This document shows, piece by piece, positions 24,862 through 32,885 of a DNA stretch of 49,542 bases; position 1 is the first letter of the stretch; every line of letters begins with the position of its first letter. Both the position numbers and the translations under genes were made by a program. The DNA is from 188UL27-1 sp038526275 (GTDB taxonomy: Bacteria; Pseudomonadota; Alphaproteobacteria; Rhodobacterales; Rhodobacteraceae). Under the pieces are notes generated by a model, which made no database searches, had not been told where the DNA came from, and saw only the letters and a program-made list of their open reading frames with translations. Location: positions 1-49,542 of the forward strand of contig JBCBGY010000008.1 in NCBI GenBank assembly GCA_038526275.1. The letters run 5' to 3'.

Positions 24862-25242
24862 ATGACCTATCAACCGGAGCATTTTACGGTTTGGGCAGAG
24901 ATACCTGTGACGGATATGGAAAAGGCCATGGCATTCTATTCTGCCGTAACCGGCGCAGATCTGGAGATTGAGGATGGTGGTCCCAATCCGGTTGCCTTTT
25001 TCCGGCCCGCCGATCCGAAAGCAGGTGTTGCGGGGCACCTTTATCCCGGCAAACCTGCAGCGGACGGATCGGGGCCGACGGTCCATTTGGCCGCGCCTGG
25101 AACGTTGGAAGAGATCATTGCAAGGATATGGGATGCGGGCGGCAAGGTGATTTCGCCGCCCATTGAGATCCCGGCCGGGCGGTTTGCATATGCGATTGAC
25201 CTGGATGGCAACTCAATTGGTTTTTTCGAAGGGAAGACCTGA
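24862..25242 (+). CDS. VOC-family (glyoxalase-like) protein
   Basis: 126 residues from ATG 24862, with GGAG about 9 nt upstream. The fold is recognised from the N-terminal ITDM-like pattern (AEIPVTDMEKAMAFYSAVTGADLE) and the C-terminal FAYAIDLDGNSIGFFE, which in this family carries a metal-ligand Glu. Such proteins are dioxygenases, lyases or resistance/binding proteins; the substrate cannot be assigned. Its stop overlaps the start of the WYL regulator by one base, so the two are coupled. Confidence 0.85.
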   Translation: MTYQPEHFTVWAEIPVTDMEKAMAFYSAVTGADLEIEDGGPNPVAFFRPADPKAGVAGHLYPGKPAADGSGPTVHLAAPGTLEEIIARIWDAGGKVISPPIEIPAGRFAYAIDLDGNSIGFFEGKT

Positions 25243-25973
25243 TGCGCCGCGCTGACCGCCTTTTTCAAATCGTTCAGCATTTGCGAGGCGGTCGGCTGCT
25301 ACGGGCACAGGATCTTGCCGACCGGTTGGAAGTGTCAGCGCGCACCATCTACCGCGACGTGGCCGATCTGCAGGCCAATGGGGTGCCGATCGATGGTGAA
25401 GCAGGCGTGGGCTATGTGCTGCAAAACGGGTTTCAACTGCCTCCACTGATGTTCACCCGCGACGAGATTGTTGCCCTGGTCGCGGGGGCGCGTTTGTTGC
25501 GCGCCTGGGGCGGGTTGGCCATGGCCGAAGCGGCGACGGAGGCATTGGTGAAAATCGATGCGGTTTTGCCCGAAGCGGATCGGGCCCGTGCGGCGATGGT
25601 TCAGGTCCATGCGATTGCGCCTGGGATGAGTGACGCCTTGCGCCAATTGCTGGATCAGTTGGAGCAGGCGGTCGACCGATCGGAACGCCTGTCCTTTGAC
25701 TATGCGGATGAAGCCGGACGCCAAACCAGCCGGTCGGTGCGGCCCTTGGGGCTGTGGTATTGGGGAAAGGTCTGGACCCTGGTGGCCTGGTGCGAATTGC
25801 GGAATGACTTTCGGATGTTCCGGGTCGACCGGATGGCCGTCGTGGCCGGAGGTGCCCGGTTCCGCCCTGAGCAAGGCCGCGACCTTCGGGCGTTTCACGC
25901 GCAGATGCGGCGGTGTCGTGAAACCGCCGGGTTGGACGTCGTCTCGCAAGGTACCCAAGATGGAAGTGTTTGA
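25242..25973 (+). CDS. YafY-type HTH/WYL transcriptional regulator
   Basis: 243 residues. An N-terminal HTH_11 domain (MRRADRLFQIVQHLRGGRLLRAQDLADRLEVSARTIYRDVADL) is followed by a linker helix region and a WYL-type ligand domain with RPLGLWYWGKVWTLVAWCELRNDFRMFRVDRM. WYL domains sense small ligands or nucleic acids. It is co-transcribed with the VOC gene and probably controls that operon through the TGTCAG cluster upstream. A clear Rho-independent terminator follows at 25995-26015. Confidence 0.9.
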   Translation: MRRADRLFQIVQHLRGGRLLRAQDLADRLEVSARTIYRDVADLQANGVPIDGEAGVGYVLQNGFQLPPLMFTRDEIVALVAGARLLRAWGGLAMAEAATEALVKIDAVLPEADRARAAMVQVHAIAPGMSDALRQLLDQLEQAVDRSERLSFDYADEAGRQTSRSVRPLGLWYWGKVWTLVAWCELRNDFRMFRVDRMAVVAGGARFRPEQGRDLRAFHAQMRRCRETAGLDVVSQGTQDGSV

Positions 25974-25994
25974 GCGTGCAGGTTTTTTTAATGG

Positions 25995-26015
25995 CGTCTC
26001 CGCCGGAGACGTTTT
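25995..26015 (+). terminator. Rho-independent terminator of the VOC-WYL operon
   Basis: CGTCTCC-GCC-GGAGACG is a perfect 7-bp stem with a 3-nt loop followed by TTTT, 21 nt after the regulator stop codon. It is directly followed by the dispersed element, whose GCCTCCGGCGG can also pair with the hairpin's CCGCCGGAG. Confidence 0.7.
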
Positions 26016-26049
26016 GCCTCCGGCGGAAGTATTTGGGCCAATAAGAAAG
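26016..26049 (+). repeat. Dispersed intergenic element, copy 2
   Basis: The 34-nt core begins GCCTCCGGCGG, continues AAGTATTTGGGCC and ends AATAAGAAAG. It is identical over all 34 nt to 44832-44865. It sits 4 nt behind a perfect hairpin and ends 5 nt before the stop codon of the convergent membrane-protein gene. Confidence 0.85.
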
Positions 26050-26054
26050 ACCTG

Positions 26055-27329
26055 TTAGCCGGTTTGAGCGGCTTGCTGGGCCCCGTTCTGTTCGCGTCTT
26101 TTCGTTGGCGTGAGGTTGGTTGTCACATAGCTGTTGAGAAGATTGAGTGTGCTCACGAAAGCCTCGACCGAATATCCGAAGATGAACGACAGAAGGTAAA
26201 TGAGGGGTCGGTTCAGATCCACGCCGATGGTCAGCACGTTTGACGGGGCAAGGAGCATGGACAAGGTGAGTGCTGCCAGCCCCGCAAAGGCGGTGCGCAT
26301 CAGGCTGTAAAGAAAGCCGTAGGGGGCGATATTCGGATTGAGCACGCGCCACATGCAGTAAACGATTGATCCGAGGGACCCGTAGATGATCGGCAGCGCC
26401 CACAGTTGGACCACGTTCAGTAGTTCTCGAAGCGTTTGGATCATCGAGCCCACGAAATATTCCGACCGGACATATTCGCCGTCCGCACCGCGCAATGCAT
26501 TGCGCATGGTGGCCTTTTCCAGCGCCTGGATTTCGGCAATTTTCGATTGAAAGCTGCCCTGGACGGGTTCGCCTTGCGATGGAACGGCAGGATCCGCTTT
26601 GAGGAACGTCACCTCCGACGGCGGCCTGGCCCTGGCAACTGTGACGTTTTGCGCCGGGCAAAGTGCAGTTGCAAGCCAGCCCGGCCGAGCCTCCGTTTCG
26701 CTCGGGCAGATTTGGCGCCAGGCGGTTTTGATCGGCTGTTGCAGGGGCACGACCGTGTTGCGCAGGCCCAGCATCCGACCCGGCAGCGTTTCCTCTTCCT
26801 GGTAGTGGTATTTGAGCGTCGCGATCCCTTCGAGATAGACCAGATGCGGTTCCAGATCTGGGCTGCTCGGGTCTGGCGTCTTTCCAAAGTAGTTTTCAAG
26901 TTCGATCAGCTTCGTGACGCTTTGGAAATGGTCGAACTTCACGAACTGTTCGGCTTCGGACAAAACGAAGGTTGTGCGGTTCAGCCAGTAGGAAAAGTGA
27001 AAGGCCATCAGGACCAGCGCAATGCCGATCACCGTGAGCACGACGCTGCCGGGGAGGGACGGCGCGCGAATGTGCGGGGAATTGCCTTTCAGCACCTCGT
27101 TCAGCGTATAGCCGTCAACGCTGTCGAGGGCGCCATCATAGGCGTGCTGGAAGGTTCGGTTCAGGGCGATGATCTGGTCCGAGCCGACTTTCTCATCGGT
27201 GTCGGGCATGTCAAACGGTTGCAAGGCGATAGCGAGATCGGCGCAATCCTGGCCTTGTACATGTCTCAGATGATCGCGCAGGCGGCGGGCCTCATCGACC
27301 AGTTTGTTCAGGCTTGTATCTTTGCTCAT
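26055..27329 (-). CDS. Hypothetical membrane protein with four predicted helices
   Basis: 424 residues with no domain I recognise. The N-terminal 90 residues are charged and cytoplasmic-looking; the first membrane helix is at about 94-116. A roughly 185-residue soluble loop follows (about 120-303) with several Cys. Three further helices lie at about 304-326, 342-362 and 374-394, ending in a basic/polar tail. If the N-terminus is inside, the large loop is periplasmic. It follows a short secreted Cys-containing protein by 16 nt on the same strand, which may be its partner. Confidence 0.7.
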   Translation of the reverse strand: MSKDTSLNKLVDEARRLRDHLRHVQGQDCADLAIALQPFDMPDTDEKVGSDQIIALNRTFQHAYDGALDSVDGYTLNEVLKGNSPHIRAPSLPGSVVLTVIGIALVLMAFHFSYWLNRTTFVLSEAEQFVKFDHFQSVTKLIELENYFGKTPDPSSPDLEPHLVYLEGIATLKYHYQEEETLPGRMLGLRNTVVPLQQPIKTAWRQICPSETEARPGWLATALCPAQNVTVARARPPSEVTFLKADPAVPSQGEPVQGSFQSKIAEIQALEKATMRNALRGADGEYVRSEYFVGSMIQTLRELLNVVQLWALPIIYGSLGSIVYCMWRVLNPNIAPYGFLYSLMRTAFAGLAALTLSMLLAPSNVLTIGVDLNRPLIYLLSFIFGYSVEAFVSTLNLLNSYVTTNLTPTKRREQNGAQQAAQTG

Positions 27330-27345
27330 GGGTCACGGTCCTACC

Positions 27346-27543
27346 TCAGTTGATTTGGCCAGCGAGCAGCCCGTCGGTGGTCGGGCATTCGCACGGCGCG
27401 CCGGTTTCCGCCGGAGCAACCGGCCAGCACCAGCGGCCATCGGGCAAAAGACAGGAGCCCAGTGGCGCATTCTGAGAAGGTGGTGAGGACAGGGCGGTGA
27501 CACTCGCGACCGCGAAGGTCGATGCAAGGGACCAGAAGGTCAT
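27346..27543 (-). CDS. Short secreted Cys-containing protein
   Basis: 65 residues. An N-terminal signal-peptide-like segment (MTFWSLASTFAVASVTALSS) is followed by a small mature part with four cysteines in the pattern C-x8-C and later CxC (CLLPDGRWCWP, then PCECP), plus several Gly. GGAG lies 10 nt before the ATG. Two other overlapping frames are open here, but only this one has a signal peptide and ordered Cys spacing. It is probably cotranscribed with the membrane protein just downstream. Function unknown; a small disulphide-bonded periplasmic protein is likely. Confidence 0.6.
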   Translation of the reverse strand: MTFWSLASTFAVASVTALSSPPSQNAPLGSCLLPDGRWCWPVAPAETGAPCECPTTDGLLAGQIN

Positions 27544-27668
27544 CAGAAATGTTCTCCAAAAAAGGTCGCTTTAAATGTGGGGTATCCTAGCGAAAATCCG
27601 CTGGTCGGTCAATTTACCTCTGACATGGCGCCGCTTGATCAAAGTCGGAAGCGGATTATCGTTCGGCG

Positions 27669-29210
27669 ATGACTGTGCTTTTGTGGTTCAAGCGGGATTT
27701 GCGGGTGTCTGATCATCCGGCGCTGCGGCGGGCGATTGACCTCGATCAACCTATCCTGCCCGTCTACGTGGTAGAGCCGGACTATTGGTCCTTGCCCGAT
27801 ACATCGTCTCGCCAATGGATGTTTACAGCCGAATGTCTGCAAAGCCTGCAGGCCAGTTTAGGGCGGCTTGGGGCACCACTTGTCGTCCGGGTCGGAGATG
27901 TTGTCGAAACGTTTGAGGCCCTGCTTGGCGAAACCCGGATAACCCACATCATCAGTCATGAGGAAACCGGCAATGCCTGGACCTTTGCACGGGACAAGCG
28001 GGTGGCAGCCTGGGCGCGCAGTCATGGGATAGAGTGGCAAGAGTTGTCGCAGTCTGGCGTGGTGCGGCGCCTTGCGTCCCGAGACGGCTGGGCCGCGCGC
28101 CGCGAACGGTTCATGCGGACCACACAAGCACCAGCCCCCACAGCCATTCGGGGCTTTGTCGGGCTTTGCGGGCAGGCAATCCCTTCGGCGGCGGATCTGG
28201 GGATGGAGCCCGATGGATGTGTCGAACGTCAGACAGGGGGGCGCGAAGAAGCATTATCGTTGCTCGGCGGGTTCCTGACGTCGCGTGGGCGGACCTACCG
28301 CAAGGCCATGTCCAATCCGGTAGAGGGCGAATGGGCTTGTTCCCGGATCAGCCCATATCTGGCGCTGGGGGCGCTTTCGCCGCGCGAGGCGGCACAGGCT
28401 GCCGCGGCCCGCAAGGCCGAGGTGAAGGGGAGAGACGGGTGGTCAGGTTCGCTGTCGAGTTTCACCAGCCGTTTGGCCTGGCGCGACCACTTCATGCAGA
28501 AGCTGGAAGACGCGCCGAGCATCGAGACCCGCTGCCTGCATTCCGCCTACGAAACCCTGCGGCCCCGGGAGACCGATCAGGCCCGGTTGCGAGCATGGGA
28601 AGCGGGCGAGATGGGGCTGCCTTTCGCAGATGCCTGCATGCGTTATCTGCGGGCGACGGGTTGGCTTAACTTTCGCATGCGGTCGATGCTGATGGCCGTG
28701 GCCAGTTACCATCTTTGGCTCGATTGGCGTAGCACCGGGCCGCATCTGGCTCGGATGTTCACCGATTATGAACCCGGCATTCATTGGTCGCAGGTCCAGA
28801 TGCAATCCGGTACGACTGGCATGAATACGGTGCGGATTTACAATCCGGTAAAGCAGGGAAGGGACCAGGACCCCACGGGTGTTTTCACCCGGCGTTGGGT
28901 GCCCGAATTGGCGGATGTGCCCGACGCCTATTTGCAGGAGCCTTGGCTTTGGGACGGGGCAGGGCGGCTGCTGGGCAAGGGCTATCCTGAACCGATTGTC
29001 GATGTGAAAAGCGCGGCCAAAGCGGCAAGCGCCGCCGTTTGGGGCGTCCGCCGAGGCCCGGCCTTTCGTGAAGAAGCGGACCGCATTGTCGCCAAACATG
29101 CCAGCCGCAAAGAGCCCGGAGTGCCAGCCCGGTTCCAGCGGGACAAGAACACCATGGCCAAGGGGCAGGACCCCCGGGGGCAGGCTAAGCAATTGTCGTT
29201 GAAATTCTAA
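27669..29210 (+). CDS. Cryptochrome/photolyase family FAD-binding protein
   Basis: 513 residues. The N-terminal photolyase domain (about 1-135) begins LLWFKRDLRVSDHPALRRA, the usual antenna-binding alpha/beta domain. The C-terminal FAD domain shows FTSRLAWRDHFMQKLED, YLRATGWLNFRMRSMLM and HWSQVQMQSGTTGMNTVRIYNPVKQ, then FTRRWVPELADVP. The form SQVQMQSGTTGMN differs from the NWQW-type motif of class I CPD photolyases, so this may be a separate subgroup. It either repairs UV photoproducts or senses blue light. A DUF2256 gene, a common photolyase neighbour, lies close downstream. Confidence 0.88.
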   Translation: MTVLLWFKRDLRVSDHPALRRAIDLDQPILPVYVVEPDYWSLPDTSSRQWMFTAECLQSLQASLGRLGAPLVVRVGDVVETFEALLGETRITHIISHEETGNAWTFARDKRVAAWARSHGIEWQELSQSGVVRRLASRDGWAARRERFMRTTQAPAPTAIRGFVGLCGQAIPSAADLGMEPDGCVERQTGGREEALSLLGGFLTSRGRTYRKAMSNPVEGEWACSRISPYLALGALSPREAAQAAAARKAEVKGRDGWSGSLSSFTSRLAWRDHFMQKLEDAPSIETRCLHSAYETLRPRETDQARLRAWEAGEMGLPFADACMRYLRATGWLNFRMRSMLMAVASYHLWLDWRSTGPHLARMFTDYEPGIHWSQVQMQSGTTGMNTVRIYNPVKQGRDQDPTGVFTRRWVPELADVPDAYLQEPWLWDGAGRLLGKGYPEPIVDVKSAAKAASAAVWGVRRGPAFREEADRIVAKHASRKEPGVPARFQRDKNTMAKGQDPRGQAKQLSLKF

Positions 29211-29284
29211 TACCGCTGGTCGTTCCCACGATGCTGGGGTAGTTTGGTTATGTGATGCGAGGCCACTAACTTGATAGGCCGAAA

Positions 29285-29842
29285 ATGAAGAATCTGTTTA
29301 TCGCGCTTACTTTCCTGATCGTAGCGGTACTGCCGGTACGGTCCGCGCCCTACACAATCAACTTCACTTTTGAACCAGGCAATGGCTCGATCTTGTCGGG
29401 TCAGGTTATGGGTTTTCTGGGCCCAACATACCCTGACATTCCGACCTTGGTTATCGTCCAGTCCTTCAATTCGGTTCGGGTCAACCATCTGCCGGCCCCC
29501 GATATCGTCGCGTCGAGTGGCTATTTCCCATGGGGACCCGAACCCGGGCAGTTCCGAAGAGCCCGCGGCTACATCAACATAACGGCCTGCACCGACAGTC
29601 TTGAACTTTGCTCAGACGGTTTTTCGGCATTGCTTGATCCGGATGATCGCGAGATCTTTTACTACTGGGGTGGGCCATCGTTCGATCTGGGCTTGGATCC
29701 GAACCAACCGCTTTCGATTTGGGACGTCGATTGGCATGCGCAAGTGCCGGTCCCTGCCAGCGCACCCCTAGCAGTGACGGCCTTGGGTGGGTTGATGTTC
29801 TTGCGTAACAGGAAACGCCGAGCGCACAGAATGAATGCCTAA
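29285..29842 (+). CDS. VPLPA-CTERM-type exported protein
   Basis: 185 residues. A signal peptide (MKNLFIALTFLIVAVLPVRSA) is followed by a beta-rich exported domain with one Cys pair (TACTDSLELC). The C-terminus reads VPVPASAPLAVTALGGLMFLRNRKRR: a VPxPA motif, a transmembrane helix and a basic tail, which is the layout of VPLPA-CTERM/PEP-CTERM proteins sorted by an exosortase. No exosortase is in the window. The last codons overlap the start of the next small gene by 8 nt. Function of the exported domain unknown. Confidence 0.75.
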   Translation: MKNLFIALTFLIVAVLPVRSAPYTINFTFEPGNGSILSGQVMGFLGPTYPDIPTLVIVQSFNSVRVNHLPAPDIVASSGYFPWGPEPGQFRRARGYINITACTDSLELCSDGFSALLDPDDREIFYYWGGPSFDLGLDPNQPLSIWDVDWHAQVPVPASAPLAVTALGGLMFLRNRKRRAHRMNA

Positions 29843-29990
29843 GGCCGTTCGGAAATCCGATTTGCCGGAAAAGACGTGTGCGACCTGTGGCCGGCCTTTC
29901 ACCTGGCGCAAGAAATGGGAAAAGGTCTGGGACGAGGTTCGGTATTGCTCTGAACGCTGTCGTCGGGAGAGACCTCGCGAAAAGCCTTGA
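29835..29990 (+). CDS. DUF2256 small zinc-ribbon-like protein
   Basis: 51 residues, starting at ATG 29835 inside the end of the upstream gene. It has two CxxC-type pairs: KTCATCGRPFTWRKKW and RYCSERCRRERP, the signature of the DUF2256 family, with a Trp-rich basic middle. Such proteins are typically encoded beside photolyase/cryptochrome genes, as here. It probably binds zinc; a role with nucleic acid or the photolyase is only inferred from conserved neighbourhood. Confidence 0.8.
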   Translation: MPKAVRKSDLPEKTCATCGRPFTWRKKWEKVWDEVRYCSERCRRERPREKP

Positions 29991-30081
29991 TGCCTCACAT
30001 TGCGTGACACCAGTCCTTGCCCTAAACCTCCCGGGACTTTGACTGCCGCTTGGCGGTCTTGGACCAAAATGAGGGAAGTGA

Positions 30082-32250
30082 ATGTCGGAGCGCGTGGAAA
30101 AGGCAGGTCTGCAGTGGGATGCGGCCTTGGCAGATTTCGTAACGGGCGAGGTGCTGCCCGGCACTAATATTCCAGAAGAGATCTTTTGGTCGGCGATGGC
30201 AGCGCTCGTGCAGGCCTATGGACCGCGCACCAAAGCGCTACTGACGAAACGCAAGGATCTGCAGGAAAAGATTGACGGTTGGCACATAGAACAACGCGGT
30301 CAGGCGCATGATCCTGCGGCCTATGAGGCGTTTCTGACCGAGATTGGCTACCTTCTGCCGGAACCTGAACAGGTGCAGGTCAATCCGCAGAATATCGACC
30401 CCGAAATTGCCTCGGTTTGCGGGCCGCAACTGGTGGTTCCATCGACCAATGCGCGCTTCGTCCTGAACGCGGCCAATGCGCGTTGGGGGTCGCTCTATGA
30501 TGCGCTCTACGGCACTGACGCGTTGGGAAGTCCTGCTCCAAAAGGAGAGTATGACCTTCAACGGGGTGCTCAAGTTGTGGCATGGGCCAAGGCGCATCTG
30601 GATGAAGCTGTTCCGCTGACCAAAGGCAGTTGGGCTGATGTTGCGACGCTTGCACCGTCGGGCGGCAAGTTGATGATGATCGCGGGCAAGGGCACAACCG
30701 AACTGGCCGACCCATCGCAGTTTGCGGGCTATAACCGGGACGAAAAAGGCAATCTGACCGACATCTTCTTCCGCGCCAACAATATGCACATCGCGCTTTT
30801 CATCGACCGCAACAACCCCGTGGGCAAATCGGACGCGGCTGGGATCGCCGATATGATGCTGGAAGCTGCGGCCTCGACGATCGTAGATCTGGAAGACAGC
30901 GTGGCCTGTGTCGACGCCGCTGACAAGATTGTGGCCTATCGCAACTGGCTCGGCCTGATGAAAGGCGATCTGACGGAAGACGTGACCAAGGGTGGAGAGA
31001 CCTTCACCCGCGAACTGAACCCGGACCTGGGGTTCGAGGCGCCTAATGGACAGCCCGTTTTGATGAAGGGCCGCTCGCTTTTGCTGGTGCGCAATGTCGG
31101 CCTGCTGATGACCACGCCTGCCGTGCTGGATGCGGATGGGGCCGAGGTGCCGGAACATCTGCTTGACGCGCTGGTGAGTGTGGCGATTGGCAAGCACGAC
31201 CTCCTGAAGACGGATGGGCCCCGAAACTCGCCAGCCGGATCGATTTATGTGGTGAAGCCCAAGCTGCACGGACCCGAAGAAGTGGCGCTGTCTTGCGAGA
31301 TCTTCGCCAGTGTGGAGCAGGCCACTGGCCTGCCTGCAGGCACCGTCAAGATCGGCATCATGGATGAAGAGCGCCGCACCTCGGTCAATCTTGGCGCCTG
31401 CATCGCTGCTGCCGGGGATCGTGTGGCCTTCATCAATACAGGTTTCCTGGATCGGACAGGCGACGAAATCCACACCTCCATGGAGGCCGGTCCGATGCGC
31501 CGGAAGGGTGAGATGAAGTCCTCGGCCTGGCTTTCCGCCTATGAGGACCGCAATGTCGATATTGGCATGAATGCGGGGCTCAAAGGGCGCGCGCAAATCG
31601 GAAAAGGCATGTGGGCCATGCCGGATCGGATGGAGGATATGCTCTCCCAGAAGATCGGGCACCCTGAGGCTGGGGCCACGACCGCCTGGGTGCCGAGCCC
31701 CACCGCCGCCGTGCTCCACGCAACGCATTACCACAAGGTCAATGTCTTCCAGCGGCTCTACGATATCTCCGAAGGGTCAAAAGGTGCGGTGCGCCAGTCC
31801 CGCGCAAAACTTCTGGAAATTCCGCTGCTAGAGGGCGAACTGAGCCCCGAAGAGATCACCGCCGAAGTGGAAAACAATTGCCAGGGGATCCTGGGCTATG
31901 TTGTGCGCTGGATCGACCAGGGCGTCGGCTGTTCCAAGGTGCCCGACATCCATGATGTGGGCCTGATGGAAGACCGCGCGACCCTGCGGATCAGCGCCCA
32001 AGGTCTGGCCAACTGGCTGCACCACGATGTGGTCACGCAAGATCAAGTCATGGCCGCGTTGCGGAAGATGGCCGAAGTGGTCGACCGCCAGAATGCCGGC
32101 GACCCGGCCTATAAACCCATGGCGCCCGACTTCGACGGCGTCGCCTTCCAGGCCGCCTGCGATCTGGTGTTCAAGGGCCGCGTCCAGCCGTCCGGCTATA
32201 CCGAACCCGTGCTCCACGAACGCCGCGCGCAGGCCAAAACCGCCGGTTAA
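30082..32250 (+). CDS. glcB: Malate synthase G
   Basis: 722 residues, the length of the G isoform. Recognisable segments include ANNMHIALFIDRNNPVGKSDAAGI, TIVDLEDSVACVDAADK, and KIGIMDEERRTSVNL, which hold the acetyl-CoA and glyoxylate/Mg2+ binding residues. It condenses glyoxylate with acetyl-CoA to malate in the glyoxylate and glycolate pathways. The gene stands alone between the DUF2256 gene and a strong terminator at 32262-32295. Glycolate oxidase genes are not in the window. Confidence 0.96.
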   Translation: MSERVEKAGLQWDAALADFVTGEVLPGTNIPEEIFWSAMAALVQAYGPRTKALLTKRKDLQEKIDGWHIEQRGQAHDPAAYEAFLTEIGYLLPEPEQVQVNPQNIDPEIASVCGPQLVVPSTNARFVLNAANARWGSLYDALYGTDALGSPAPKGEYDLQRGAQVVAWAKAHLDEAVPLTKGSWADVATLAPSGGKLMMIAGKGTTELADPSQFAGYNRDEKGNLTDIFFRANNMHIALFIDRNNPVGKSDAAGIADMMLEAAASTIVDLEDSVACVDAADKIVAYRNWLGLMKGDLTEDVTKGGETFTRELNPDLGFEAPNGQPVLMKGRSLLLVRNVGLLMTTPAVLDADGAEVPEHLLDALVSVAIGKHDLLKTDGPRNSPAGSIYVVKPKLHGPEEVALSCEIFASVEQATGLPAGTVKIGIMDEERRTSVNLGACIAAAGDRVAFINTGFLDRTGDEIHTSMEAGPMRRKGEMKSSAWLSAYEDRNVDIGMNAGLKGRAQIGKGMWAMPDRMEDMLSQKIGHPEAGATTAWVPSPTAAVLHATHYHKVNVFQRLYDISEGSKGAVRQSRAKLLEIPLLEGELSPEEITAEVENNCQGILGYVVRWIDQGVGCSKVPDIHDVGLMEDRATLRISAQGLANWLHHDVVTQDQVMAALRKMAEVVDRQNAGDPAYKPMAPDFDGVAFQAACDLVFKGRVQPSGYTEPVLHERRAQAKTAG

Positions 32251-32261
32251 GCGATTGGTCA

Positions 32262-32295
32262 AAACCCTGGTATGGTTGATGCTCTACCAGGGTTT
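32262..32295. terminator. Strong bidirectional terminator after glcB
   Basis: AAACCCTGGTA and TACCAGGGTTT are perfect 11-bp inverted arms around a 12-nt loop, starting 12 nt after the glcB stop. The A and T ends give a short T tract on both strands, so it can also stop transcription of the convergent pentapeptide-repeat gene. Confidence 0.8.
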
Positions 32296-32385
32296 CTGCG
32301 GCGCGGATGTTTCGGGCATCAGCCGGAGGATCTCAGCGGTCGAGCGGGATTGATTGCGGAATAAGTTGACCAAATGGTCGGCGCG

Positions 32386-32697
32386 TTAAGCTTGGTCTGG
32401 TTTGTGCGTGCTGGCGTAGGCGGCCAACAGGTCTTCCACGGCGATGCCGTTGATCGTGGCCCCAGCAAGCCTGCAGTCAGAGATATCGACACCTGAAAGA
32501 TTGGCGTTGGTGATCTTGCTGCCAGACAGGTTCACGTCGTTGATCAGCAGGCCGGTCATGTTGCAATCATTGAACTTGGTGCCGGAAAACTCGATATTGT
32601 TGTAGCTGCTCTTCGACAAGTTCACATTGTTGAAGCACGATGCAGCAAGGTTGGCATCATCGGCATCCAGTTGTTCGGTCACCTGGTGAAGGTTCAT
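32386..32697 (-). CDS. Pentapeptide-repeat protein
   Basis: 103 residues. From about residue 14 to 85 the sequence follows the A(D/N)LXX-like five-residue rhythm (for example NLAASCFNNVNLSKSSYNNI, then NLSGSKITNANLSGVDISDC), which folds as a right-handed beta helix. Short bacterial members are mostly of unknown function; some mimic DNA and protect gyrase. It is divergent from argS with 185 nt between, a region in which I see no recognisable structure apart from the argS ribosome binding site. Confidence 0.85.
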   Translation of the reverse strand: MNLHQVTEQLDADDANLAASCFNNVNLSKSSYNNIEFSGTKFNDCNMTGLLINDVNLSGSKITNANLSGVDISDCRLAGATINGIAVEDLLAAYASTHKPDQA

Positions 32698-32870
32698 GGT
32701 GCAGTTCCCGTTTGGTGGTACCAGGTCAGTCTAAAGGCTGATACTCGCAAGGCAATAACGGCGCCCGACGAACCGCTGAATTCGGCGAGCCTGGCCATTC
32801 ATCTGGCGTGTCGCCCAGATTGGACCGTTGACGGGGGCAGGGGCTCTGCTAAACCCGCAGCCTGATTTTT

Positions 32871-32885
32871 GGAGGCCGCCCGATA
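32871..32885 (+). promoter_or_regulatory. argS ribosome binding site and apparent ATA start
   Basis: GGAGG at 32871-32875 is followed after 7 nt by ATA at 32883-32885. No ATG, GTG or TTG is available in frame between the upstream stop at 32850 and a TTG at 32952 that would remove 23 conserved residues. The ATA sits exactly where the initiator Met of homologues (M-N-L-F-A-D-I) is expected. Confidence 0.6.

Noticed and set aside
30238..31734. 498-codon open frame opposite malate synthase G
   Set aside because: Pure antisense shadow of a long, highly conserved gene.
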